Of a DNA stretch of 64,000 bases, positions 8,874-16,361 are shown piece by piece. The notes beneath the pieces were generated by a model. It did not search any database and was not told where the DNA came from. It saw only the letters and a program-made list of their open reading frames with translations. Within the stretch, counting starts at the first letter, position 1. The number at the start of each line of letters is the position of its first letter. The DNA is from Candidatus Binataceae bacterium. Lineage in GTDB: Bacteria; Desulfobacterota; Binatia; Binatales; Binataceae. The stretch spans positions 1 to 64,000 of the forward strand of contig DATJMX010000037.1 in NCBI GenBank assembly GCA_035508495.1, given 5' to 3'. The translations under genes and the position numbers were made by a program.

Positions 8874-9608
8874 GTGGTTGAAGTCGCCGGCAGCCTGCTG
8901 CTGCTTATCGTTCTCGAGATCGTTCTCGGCATCGACAATCTCGTTTTTATAGCGATCCTGGCCGACCGTTTGCCGCTCGAACAACGCGTGCGCGCGCGGC
9001 GGATCGGATTGACGCTCGCATTGGTCGCACGAATAGTGCTGCTCGCGACGATCGACGCAATCACCGAGCTTACGCAGCCGCTCTTTTTCGTACTTGGCCG
9101 AGGTTTCTCTGGCCGCGATCTGATTCTGTTCGTTGGCGGATTGTTCCTCCTCTACAAGGCGGTGCATGGAATTCACGAACAGGTCGAAGGCGCCCCCGGC
9201 AACCAGGCTCCGCGAGCCGGCGCGGTGATCAGCTTCAGAAGCGTGATCACGCAAATAGTGCTGCTCGATGTCGTATTTTCGATCGATAGCGTGATTACCG
9301 CGGTGGGGACGGTCGATCAGATTTGGGTCATGGTGGTGGCGGTCGTGGTTGCGATCGTGATCATGCTGGCGGTGGCGGGCACGATCGCGGACTTTGTAAA
9401 TCGCCATCCGTCCGTGAAGACTCTCGCGCTCGGCTTTCTCCTGATGATTGGCATGAGCCTCGTCGCCGATTCCGTGGGCTTCCACATCCCGAAGGGCTAC
9501 ATCTACTCGGCGATGGCGTTCGCCGTACTAATCGAAGCGATCGATCTGATCGCGGGCCATCGCCGCCTCGCCGCATCCGGTGCGGCACAGCGGAATGCGC
9601 CCGGATGA
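8874..9608 (+). CDS. TerC-family integral membrane protein
   Basis: The protein has 244 residues with about seven membrane helices. It has the two TerC/Alx-type acidic motifs: LEIVLGIDNLVF near residue 15 and LLDVVFSIDSVITAVG near residue 130. The family includes Mn(II) exporters and the tellurite-associated TerC; the paired intramembrane Asp residues are the proposed metal-binding sites. The start is GTG 8874 with AGGAT 10 bases upstream. No other ter gene is nearby, so metal export or metal loading of secreted proteins is more likely than tellurite resistance. Confidence 0.88.
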   Translation: MVEVAGSLLLLIVLEIVLGIDNLVFIAILADRLPLEQRVRARRIGLTLALVARIVLLATIDAITELTQPLFFVLGRGFSGRDLILFVGGLFLLYKAVHGIHEQVEGAPGNQAPRAGAVISFRSVITQIVLLDVVFSIDSVITAVGTVDQIWVMVVAVVVAIVIMLAVAGTIADFVNRHPSVKTLALGFLLMIGMSLVADSVGFHIPKGYIYSAMAFAVLIEAIDLIAGHRRLAASGAAQRNAPG

Positions 9609-9616
9609 GATGCGCG

Positions 9617-10000
9617 TCAGCGCTGTTGCTCCGATGCGTTGCGCTGCGAGACGAAATCGACCAGACCCTGGACTTCGTCGTCGCGAATCGGGCAGCCGTA
9701 AGTCGACTGCATTTTCTTGATCTCGGCGCGCCATGCGTCTTTGGTCAGCAGTGGTTGCGTGTCGATCATCTCCTGGGAGTGACACAGCAGGCAGCGCGTG
9801 CTCACTAGCCCTTCTGCCCCAGCGCTTTTGCCAAAGGTCTGATCGCCGAGCGGCAACGTGATCGACTCTGAGTGCAGTTCGACTCCATGGCCACCCACCG
9901 AGCCTGGCGCTCCTGCCTGCGCCTGCCGAACCATCGCATCTGATCCGAGGATAGTAATCACCGCCACTAACAGCGCGGCGTATCGAGTATGCCGATTCAT
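9617..10000 (-). CDS. Monohaem cytochrome c subunit, SorB-like
   Basis: The protein has 127 residues with a signal peptide (about 1-29, ending QAQA) and one haem c site, CLLCH, near residue 70. It lies 3 bases downstream of the molybdopterin sulfite-oxidase-type gene, in the same order as sorA-sorB for periplasmic sulfite dehydrogenase. It probably passes electrons from the molybdenum subunit to the respiratory chain. The distal Met ligand is probably the Met of KKMQSTYGCP. Assignment follows from context plus the haem motif. Confidence 0.75.
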   Translation of the reverse strand: MNRHTRYAALLVAVITILGSDAMVRQAQAGAPGSVGGHGVELHSESITLPLGDQTFGKSAGAEGLVSTRCLLCHSQEMIDTQPLLTKDAWRAEIKKMQSTYGCPIRDDEVQGLVDFVSQRNASEQQR

Positions 10001-10003
10001 TGG

Positions 10004-11269
10004 CTAAGCTCCTGCGGCGCGAACTCGGACCGACTCGACGACGTTGCGCATGAAGCCGCCGGGGTTCCAGTTGGGCGCGAGCGGCTGCGCGACGCCGTCG
10101 CTGTTGATCGCCTTCGCCATCAGTGTGAATTCGCCCGGACTTGCGGGATCGAAAGCAAATTCCCACTGGCGGAATCCATACTTGCCGCGGTCGGGTCCCA
10201 TCGTCGCGCTGGACCAATGCTGACCGCCGTCGGATGAGAACATCACGCTCCCGAGTCCGGTATCGCCGCCGAAGGCGATGCCGCGGACGATTGTGCGTTG
10301 ACGCAGGGGGACGACGGCGCCGTTGCGCAGATTCGTAATGAAAGAGCGCGGCACCATCCGATTGATCGGAACCATCGTGACGTTCTTTTGACCCGGATGC
10401 ATATTGGCGCCGGGCGTATCGGGTATCAGGTACGCGGTCTTCATCCAGTAGTTAGTGTCGGGCCGATCGAGCACCTCGATATGACTCAGCATCTTGACCC
10501 AGTAGGTCGCGTACCAGCCCGGCACGACGAGCCGCAGGGGAAAGCCGTTCAGCATCGGCAACGGCGCCCCGTTCATTTCGTACGCGATCATCACTTCGCC
10601 GTTCATCGCGTGCTCGATATCCAGCGATTTGAGGAAGTGCGGAGTCTGCGGCATTTCGCCCTCATCGAGACCGCCGAAGCGGACCTGAACCGCGCCAGGT
10701 TGAATGCCAGCGTGGTTGAGGATCTCCTTGAGCGCGACGCCGCGCCAAAGCGCGTTGCCCATCGCGCCGTTACCCCATTGTCCGCCGGGCACGCGCGGCG
10801 CGAAGAATCCGCGGCTGTTGCCGGAGCATTGGTTAACCGCGGCCATCTGCACCGGATTGAAACGATTGAGAACGTCGCCGAGTGACAGTTCGATGGGCCG
10901 CTTTACGTGCCCGTCGATCCGCAACTTGTACGTGCTGACGTCGATCGAGGTCGGGATCGCCGGCAGATGCCAGCGCACGTAGAAATCCTCGTTGGAGGTG
11001 AAGACTCCTTTGTCGAACCGATCGAAGGGCGTCTCGAGCAGAGGAGGGCGCGTCCGGAGAAGGATCAGATCGCTCTTTTGCGGGAAACGCGCCAGGCTCC
11101 GCTCGCCGTTGGCAAAGGGCAGGTCGACGAGATTCGATGCAAATGCTGTCGTCCCGCGCCCCAGAAAAATTCCTGCCGCGCCGAGCAGGCCTGCAGTCTT
11201 CAGCAGGTCGCGGCGGCTGATGATAGAGCTATTGCTGGATGCGCTGGAGTCCGGGCCATTCGTCGTCAT
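10004..11269 (-). CDS. Periplasmic molybdopterin oxidoreductase of the sulfite oxidase family (SorA-like)
   Basis: The protein has 421 residues. The N-terminus has a Tat signal (SRRDLLKTAGLLGAAGIFLG). The molybdopterin domain includes the invariant Mo-coordinating Cys in NQCSGNSRGFF (about residue 147), and RLVVPGWYATYWVKML is the conserved cofactor-contact block. A C-terminal dimerisation domain (about 290-415) follows. It lacks the haem b5 domain of animal sulfite oxidase and instead sits in an operon with a cytochrome c, as bacterial SorAB does. It probably oxidises sulfite to sulfate in the periplasm. Other members, such as SoxC or YedY-like enzymes, act on different sulfur compounds, so the substrate is inferred. 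Confidence 0.85.
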   Translation of the reverse strand: MTTNGPDSSASSNSSIISRRDLLKTAGLLGAAGIFLGRGTTAFASNLVDLPFANGERSLARFPQKSDLILLRTRPPLLETPFDRFDKGVFTSNEDFYVRWHLPAIPTSIDVSTYKLRIDGHVKRPIELSLGDVLNRFNPVQMAAVNQCSGNSRGFFAPRVPGGQWGNGAMGNALWRGVALKEILNHAGIQPGAVQVRFGGLDEGEMPQTPHFLKSLDIEHAMNGEVMIAYEMNGAPLPMLNGFPLRLVVPGWYATYWVKMLSHIEVLDRPDTNYWMKTAYLIPDTPGANMHPGQKNVTMVPINRMVPRSFITNLRNGAVVPLRQRTIVRGIAFGGDTGLGSVMFSSDGGQHWSSATMGPDRGKYGFRQWEFAFDPASPGEFTLMAKAINSDGVAQPLAPNWNPGGFMRNVVESVRVRAAGA

Positions 11270-11338
11270 CGCGCTGTTCCTCTGCCTTCATGGTCGAGCG
11301 ATGGCATCAGACATTCAAATCATATTATTGGATGAGCC

Positions 11339-11353
11339 ATCAGGATTACTGAT
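11339..11353. promoter_or_regulatory. Inverted repeat in the sor-lysR divergent promoter
   Basis: The 111-bp gap between the SorA-like gene and the LysR gene is markedly AT-rich. It contains ATCAG-N5-CTGAT, a 15-bp dyad 28 bases upstream of the LysR start. LysR regulators normally bind dyads in such divergent gaps, so this is a candidate binding site. Position and symmetry are seen; binding is inferred. Confidence 0.4.
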
Positions 11354-11380
11354 AATGAGATCAGAAGAAGCTGACGAATC

Positions 11381-12313
11381 GTGAACTACGCTGCCGGTAA
11401 AATAGAGCCAGGACTGCTCGCTGCGTTTTTGGCGGTGGCCGACCGGAAAACCGTGTCTGGCGCGGCCGATGCGCTGCATCTGTCGCAGCCCGCGGTCACG
11501 GCTCAAATCAAGCGACTCGAAGACGGCCTGGGAGCGCCGCTATTTATTCGCTCGGTTCAAGGGATGCGTCTGACGGCGAGGGGCGTGCGCCTTTATGAGT
11601 ACGCGCGAGAGATCGCCCGTCTTACTGCGGAAGCGGAATCCGCCGTGACCGGGATCACCCACCCTTCAGGACAGTTGAGGATAGCGGCCAGCACGACCAT
11701 CGCGTCGTACGTGCTGCCGGCGTCGTTGGCAGCCTTCCGTCGCGCCAACCAGCGTATCGACCTTGAGATCATCGTGGGCAACACCGAAGAAGTTCTGCGC
11801 CACGTGCGCGATGGAGCCTGTCCGCTGGGCCTGGTCGAAGGCCTCGCACGTGCGCCGCAGGTCAGTCTGAAGCCCATGGTCGAGGATGAACTCGTGCTGA
11901 TCAGGGGTGAGAGCTCGCGAGCGCCGGAGATCTTTCGAATAGCGAAATCGGTTCGCGTCGCGCTTGATGTCGTTGGGTTGCCGATCATCTGGCGCGAAGC
12001 TGGCTCGGGAACCCGTGCCGTCACCGAACGCGCGTTGCGCATGGCGGGCGTGAATGCGCGAAAGCTCGCGCACGAAATAGTGATCGGCAGCACGGAGGGA
12101 ATAAAGGCCGCCGTGGCTGCGGGGCTGGGCGTCGCGTTCGTCTCGCGCTGGAGTATCCAGGAGGAGCTCGCCCACGGCCGGCTCGTGATAGTTCCGCTGG
12201 CCGATCTCACCGTCGCGCGAACCTTTCACTGGGCGGTGCCAACCGGAGCATTGCCGGCGACGGCGGTGGCCTTCATGCGTCACCTGGAGGTAGATCCGCC
12301 AACTCTCAGATAG
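11381..12313 (+). CDS. LysR-family transcriptional regulator
   Basis: The protein has 310 residues. The N-terminal winged HTH is clear (AADALHLSQPAVTAQIKRLE, about residues 27-46). The co-inducer domain begins LRIAASTTIASYVLP, a pattern seen in CysB/CbbR-like members. It starts at GTG 11381. It is divergent from the sulfite dehydrogenase pair, so its likely job is to control that operon in response to a sulfur or redox signal. Confidence 0.9.
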   Translation: MNYAAGKIEPGLLAAFLAVADRKTVSGAADALHLSQPAVTAQIKRLEDGLGAPLFIRSVQGMRLTARGVRLYEYAREIARLTAEAESAVTGITHPSGQLRIAASTTIASYVLPASLAAFRRANQRIDLEIIVGNTEEVLRHVRDGACPLGLVEGLARAPQVSLKPMVEDELVLIRGESSRAPEIFRIAKSVRVALDVVGLPIIWREAGSGTRAVTERALRMAGVNARKLAHEIVIGSTEGIKAAVAAGLGVAFVSRWSIQEELAHGRLVIVPLADLTVARTFHWAVPTGALPATAVAFMRHLEVDPPTLR

Positions 12314-12320
12314 CAGAGTG

Positions 12321-12345
12321 CTGAAGGCCGAAGGTGCGCCTTCAG
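12321..12345. terminator. Hairpin between convergent genes
   Basis: CTGAAGGC and GCCTTCAG form an 8-bp perfect stem with a 9-base loop. It sits 8 bases after the LysR stop and 19 bases before the end of the convergent lipoprotein gene. There is no strong T-run, so it may act as a weak bidirectional terminator or a transcript stabiliser. Confidence 0.5.
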
Positions 12346-12363
12346 CCGCGGCTTGAATCGAGA

Positions 12364-12549
12364 CTATTGCCTGTTTGCCCACTCGGCGTGCAGTTGCGCG
12401 TAATAGTCGTCACACGTCTGCGCCGGCAGCGCAGGAGACCTGCCGTATGTCTCGCCGCTATTGCACACCTGGCCGCTGGGGCTGCATCCGGCGGCGCACA
12501 TCAATATGAGCGCGGTCAGAATTGAGAGCGCCGCGCTCGCGATTCTCAT
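12364..12549 (-). CDS. Small lipoprotein
   Basis: The protein has 61 residues. It has a hydrophobic signal segment and the lipobox CAAGC with the acylated Cys at residue 22. Two further Cys (29 and 46) in the mature part could form a disulfide. No family recognised. The lipobox and length support a real membrane-anchored peptide. Confidence 0.55.
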   Translation of the reverse strand: MRIASAALSILTALILMCAAGCSPSGQVCNSGETYGRSPALPAQTCDDYYAQLHAEWANRQ

Positions 12550-12612
12550 CTCAAGGGCTCCGAGCGGCCGATTTTAATTGCTAACTGGGTCATATGCCAA
12601 TCCTACTTCCAG

Positions 12613-13269
12613 TTAATGCGGGGGCATAAAATCCAGCATCGCTCCGCTGTAAGTCTCGATTACTTCGCTGAACGGTTTGCCGTCCGCGCGCGAGAGGATG
12701 GCGCGATGACGCAGCAGCTCGTCGGGAATCTGAATCGGCGAATTGCCCGGCGGCGGCAGCTTGCTCATTTCCCATCCCGCGGGTAGCGGCGACCACAGAA
12801 GCTCGGCTTCGAGCGTGTGCCTGGTGAAGTGCAGCGGAGCGACGACTTTGCCGAAGGGCATGTCGGTGGTTTCGAGTACGTGATTCATTTCCGGCGTGAG
12901 GCGGGACGGCACGTACCAGTTGTCAGCGATGGAGAGCACTCGCGAACCGCATGCGAGCTCGACGTGCCGATAGCGCACCGGTTCGTCAGGGCCGATCGCC
13001 AGCTCCTGGCGCTGCTTTGCCGTGATCGGCTTGTCGATTACAGCCACATGGCGCGCGACGATTCGCGGCTCGGATGCAAGTTGATGCTCCTTGCACCAGT
13101 TCTCGAGCGTCACCGTTGCGCTCGGATGGCTGAGCAGTGTCGCATTGAGGGTCTGCAAAACCGCGACTGCCTCGACCCGGGCGAGGGGAGTATCGGGCCA
13201 GGAACCAGCGCGAGCGGCGGCGGGAAGTATCAGTAGAAGCGCTGCTGCGAGCGATGCTTTCAATCTCAT
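12613..13269 (-). CDS. Secreted protein resembling chorismate pyruvate-lyase/UTRA fold
   Basis: The protein has 218 residues from ATG 13269. A signal peptide (MRLKASLAAALLLILPAAARA) is followed by a single globular domain. The stretch RHVELACGSRVLSIADNWYV, then RLTPEMNHVL, TDMPFGKVV and HFTR, recalls the chorismate lyase family, where a leading Arg, a (L/P)FG turn and a distal R contact the ligand. An exported chorismate lyase would be odd, so it may be a binding protein of the same fold. The open frame runs upstream to 14031 but that part is antisense to the monooxygenase. Confidence 0.5.
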   Translation of the reverse strand: MRLKASLAAALLLILPAAARAGSWPDTPLARVEAVAVLQTLNATLLSHPSATVTLENWCKEHQLASEPRIVARHVAVIDKPITAKQRQELAIGPDEPVRYRHVELACGSRVLSIADNWYVPSRLTPEMNHVLETTDMPFGKVVAPLHFTRHTLEAELLWSPLPAGWEMSKLPPPGNSPIQIPDELLRHRAILSRADGKPFSEVIETYSGAMLDFMPPH

Positions 13270-13422
13270 GCTCGATTTAATGCCTTTCGTCAGGAATCGT
13301 TGGGAGTCATACGGAGAATCTACGCCGAGTAGCGCGTTTGCAAACTGCGGGCTACTACTATTACGGTTTGCATGAGAGAAATTCGGACTTCCCCGAGAAG
13401 CCGAAATTAAAAGAGGTGCAAT

Positions 13423-15186
13423 GTGAGCAGCAACGCCCCCGATAAGCCGCTCCTCGCGAGCATGGGTGCTCCGGCCCGCGAGCGCCATCCGCAAGAGTAT
13501 TACGAAGAAATCAAGAAGAAGTTCGCCGAGGAACGCGATCTGCGGCTCGGCTATCGCCCCGAGGGAACCAGGCAGTTCACCTCCGATCTGTCGGGCGAGT
13601 TCTCGCGCTACGAGATCGATCCGTATAGCGGCGAAATCGAGCCGCGCGCGCCGATCAACGATACCGTCGAATGCCTTTTCATCGGTGGCGGATTCTCGGC
13701 GCTGCTGACCTCGGCGCGGCTGCGCGAGCGCGGCGTCGAGAGTATCCGTATCGTGGAGCGCGGCGGCGACGTCGGCGGCACCTGGTACTGGAATCGCTAT
13801 CCCGGCGCGGCCTGCGACGTCGTCGCGTATGACTACCTGCCGCTGCTCGACGAGACCGGCTACGTGCCGACGCGGCACTACGCCAAGGCGCCCGAGATCT
13901 TCGGCTACTGCCAGATGATCGCGAAGCGCTACAACCTGTACGATCTCGCCGTGTTCCAGACCACCGTCACGTCGACGGTGTGGGATGAAGCCGAGAAGCT
14001 GTGGCATGTCGAGACCGATCGCGGCGATCACATGAAGGCGAAGTTCGTGATCTGCGCGAACGGCACGCTCTCCAAGCCCAAGCTCTCAAAGATCAACGGA
14101 ATGGAAAAGTTCAAGGGCCATTCCTTCCACACTTCGCGCTGGGACTACGACTACTGCGGCGCGAATCTTGAGAAACTCCACGACAAGGTCGTGGGAATTA
14201 TCGGTACCGGCGCGACTGCCGTGCAGGCGATCGGCGGGCTCGGTGCGAATGCCAAGGAGCTCTACGTCTTTCAGCGCACACCATCATCAATCGACGTCAA
14301 GGACGATTGGCCTACCGACGAGGAGTGGGCGAAGAAGTTGCAGCCCGGATGGCAGGCGAAACGGCGCGAGCGCGCGCGGCTTGAAGCGCGGCGGATGGAA
14401 CCGCGGGTCGAGCAGACCGAAATTTCGCGCGAAGAAAAAATCCGCAAGCAGGAAAACGCCAACATCGATTACATGATGCGCATCCACAAGCGTATCGAGG
14501 AGATCGTCAAGGACAAGGCGACGGCGGAATCGCTCAAGCCATGGTACATGTTCATGTGCAAGCGGCCGTGCTTCGACAACGATTACCTGCCGACCTATAA
14601 CCTGCCGACCGTGCATCTCATCGACACCCACGGCAAGGGCATCAACGAGATCACTGAAAACGGCCCGGTGTTCGAGGGCAAGGAATACAAGCTCGACCTG
14701 CTGATTTACGCGACCGGCTTCGAAGTGCAAAAGACCGGCATCTACAATCAGATCAAAGGCGTGGGCGGGCGCGAGCTGAATGAGAAATACGCCGAGGGCA
14801 TCCGCACGATGGTCGGGATCCACTCGCAGGGTTACCCGAACCTGTTCATCATGGGCGGCTACCAGGCGTCGTTCCAGTTCAACCTCACCGACATGCTGCA
14901 GGCGCAGGGTGATCATATCGCCGCGTGTATCGACTACACGCGGCGCAACGGCTACGACACGATCGACGTGAAGCCGGAGTCCGAGGAATGGTGGGTGCAG
15001 GAAGTCATCAACAATCGCGGCAAGACCAGCCGCAACCAGGAATGCACTCCCGGTTATTACAACTTCGAGGGTGAGTTCCAGCGCCGCCAGGACGGCAACT
15101 ACAACGGCGGCTTCAACAAGTACTGCACGCACATGGAAGACGTGCAGGCGAAGATGGGCGATCACTTCGTCTTCACCAGGAAGTAA
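13423..15186 (+). CDS. Flavin-containing monooxygenase, Baeyer-Villiger type
   Basis: The protein has 587 residues, typical for phenylacetone/cyclohexanone-monooxygenase relatives. The FAD Rossmann motif [15 protein letters not shown] is at about 86-100 and is followed by [19 protein letters not shown]. The BVMO fingerprint [12 protein letters not shown] is at 230-241 (F-x-G-x3-H-x3-W). The NADPH Rossmann [11 protein letters not shown] begins near 258. It starts at GTG 13423 behind AAGAGG. It probably inserts oxygen next to a ketone; substrate unknown. A strong hairpin follows the stop. Confidence 0.92.
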   Translation: MSSNAPDKPLLASMGAPARERHPQEYYEEIKKKFAEERDLRLGYRPEGTRQFTSDLSGEFSRYEIDPYSGEIEPRAPINDTVECLFIGGGFSALLTSARLRERGVESIRIVERGGDVGGTWYWNRYPGAACDVVAYDYLPLLDETGYVPTRHYAKAPEIFGYCQMIAKRYNLYDLAVFQTTVTSTVWDEAEKLWHVETDRGDHMKAKFVICANGTLSKPKLSKINGMEKFKGHSFHTSRWDYDYCGANLEKLHDKVVGIIGTGATAVQAIGGLGANAKELYVFQRTPSSIDVKDDWPTDEEWAKKLQPGWQAKRRERARLEARRMEPRVEQTEISREEKIRKQENANIDYMMRIHKRIEEIVKDKATAESLKPWYMFMCKRPCFDNDYLPTYNLPTVHLIDTHGKGINEITENGPVFEGKEYKLDLLIYATGFEVQKTGIYNQIKGVGGRELNEKYAEGIRTMVGIHSQGYPNLFIMGGYQASFQFNLTDMLQAQGDHIAACIDYTRRNGYDTIDVKPESEEWWVQEVINNRGKTSRNQECTPGYYNFEGEFQRRQDGNYNGGFNKYCTHMEDVQAKMGDHFVFTRK

Positions 15187-15192
15187 CCAACA

Positions 15193-15216
15193 GTGGGCGC
15201 CCGCGAGGGCGCCCAC
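15193..15216. terminator. Strong GC-rich terminator hairpin
   Basis: GTGGGCGCCC-GCGA-GGGCGCCCAC is a perfect 10-bp stem with a tetraloop, 6 bases after the monooxygenase stop and before the end of the convergent small membrane protein gene. It is followed by CTTATC rather than a long T-run. Confidence 0.75.
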
Positions 15217-15261
15217 CTTATCACTGTTCGAAATTCCAGTATTGCGCGAAGTTCGCTGCGA

Positions 15262-15543
15262 TCACCTCGATGATCCGCGCATGCGACTGAACTGCCGTGT
15301 CGCGAAGTAGACGATCGATACGACGCAAGCGGCAATGAGAAATGTGCGCATCATGCTGGCAGTCGAAATCGAGATCCCGAAACCGCTGCAAATGGCGACG
15401 TAGGCCGCGATGCAGGCGGGGCATTTCGGAATCAGCGCGAGCATTCCTGTCGGCACGATCCATCCGAGTGTTGCACGCACGCGTGACGACGGCGGAATGC
15501 TCGCCTGCGCTTCGGCGTCGGAGATTCCGCAGCACGCACTCAT
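15262..15543 (-). CDS. Small membrane protein with a PKCPACIAAY motif
   Basis: The protein has 93 residues from ATG 15543. It has an N-terminal CC pair (residues 4-5), then two or three hydrophobic segments; PKCPAC followed by IAAYVAICSGFG resembles small MerC-like or membrane thiol proteins. Its ATG overlaps the TGA of the DUF899 gene (TGATG), so the two are translationally coupled. The CxxC suggests a redox or metal role together with the thioredoxin-like partner; this is inference. Confidence 0.6.
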   Translation of the reverse strand: MSACCGISDAEAQASIPPSSRVRATLGWIVPTGMLALIPKCPACIAAYVAICSGFGISISTASMMRTFLIAACVVSIVYFATRQFSRMRGSSR

Positions 15544-16262
15544 CACTTGGCTCCGTTCGAATAAGTATCGTGGCGGCGTACCCAATCGGTAAGGTTCTTG
15601 TTAGGCCCGGTCTCGTTGCGGCCCTTGGGCGTGATGTCGAGGAACATGTACGCGCCGAGTGCGCGCTCGTCACCGCGCCCGTATGACGAATAGGTCTGGA
15701 AGATCGCGCCGGAATCGTCTTTGTAGAAAACGCTGATGCCGTGCAGGTCCTCGGTCGTTGCCTTGGTCATTTCGTAGTTGTAATAAACCTCGCCCTTCGC
15801 CATCGCTTCCTTGGTGAAGGTAACGTTGAAGTCATAGTTGAAGTCGCTGCCGGCCGATGACACCCAGTCAAATTTCCATCCCATCCGCTTCTTGTAGGCC
15901 TCGAGCGAGGCGAGCGGCCCACGCGACACGGCTATGAACTTCACGTCGTGATGGGAGATGTGCTGGTTCGCGCCATCAACGTGATCGCTGAAGAACGAGC
16001 ATCCGACGCATCCTTCCTTCGCATCGGGCCCGAACATGAAGTGATACACGATGAGCTGGCTGCGGCCGTCGAAGAGCTGCGAGAGAGTTTTCTTGCCCTG
16101 CGGCGTATCGAAGACATACTCCTTGTCGATCCTGACCCACGGCATGCTGCGGCGCTCGGCGTTGAGCTCGTCGAACGCCTGCGACATCTGCTTTTCCCTG
16201 GCGAGCAAAGCCTTGCGCGCTGCGATCCATTCTTCGCGAGAGACGACCTGATGCTGGCTCAT
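15543..16262 (-). CDS. DUF899 thioredoxin-like protein
   Basis: The protein has 239 residues of the DUF899 family. Recognisable blocks are VSREEWIAARKALLAREKQM, YVFDTPQGKKTLSQLFDGRS, YHFMFGPDAKEGCVGCSFFS with a CxxC where thioredoxins place theirs, and the conserved C-terminal YGRGDERALGAYMFLD. The family has a thioredoxin fold but no settled reaction. The start has an excellent GAGGAGGT site. Upstream lies an operator-like palindrome. It is coupled to the small CxxC membrane protein. Confidence 0.85.
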   Translation of the reverse strand: MSQHQVVSREEWIAARKALLAREKQMSQAFDELNAERRSMPWVRIDKEYVFDTPQGKKTLSQLFDGRSQLIVYHFMFGPDAKEGCVGCSFFSDHVDGANQHISHHDVKFIAVSRGPLASLEAYKKRMGWKFDWVSSAGSDFNYDFNVTFTKEAMAKGEVYYNYEMTKATTEDLHGISVFYKDDSGAIFQTYSSYGRGDERALGAYMFLDITPKGRNETGPNKNLTDWVRRHDTYSNGAK

Positions 16263-16298
16263 GACATGACCTCCTCGGCGGCGGTGGAAAACCTCTAC

Positions 16299-16324
16299 GT
16301 TAAATAACCTGTTGGTTAAATAAC
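16299..16324. promoter_or_regulatory. Operator-like palindrome upstream of the DUF899 gene
   Basis: TAACC-TGTT-GGTTA (16305-16318) is a perfect dyad and is embedded in two direct copies of GTTAAATAAC (16299-16308 and 16315-16324), 16 bases apart. It lies 37-62 bases upstream of the DUF899 start. This architecture is typical for a TetR-, MarR- or ArsR-type dimer site. No such regulator gene is adjacent, so the controlling protein would be encoded elsewhere. Confidence 0.55.
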
Positions 16325-16361
16325 TCGCACCGCGGCCGATGTCAAGCCGTGCATCCTCGCG

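Noticed and set aside
13270..14031. Upstream extension of the 12613 gene (minus strand)
   Set aside because: Antisense to the monooxygenase; the signal peptide starts at 13269.
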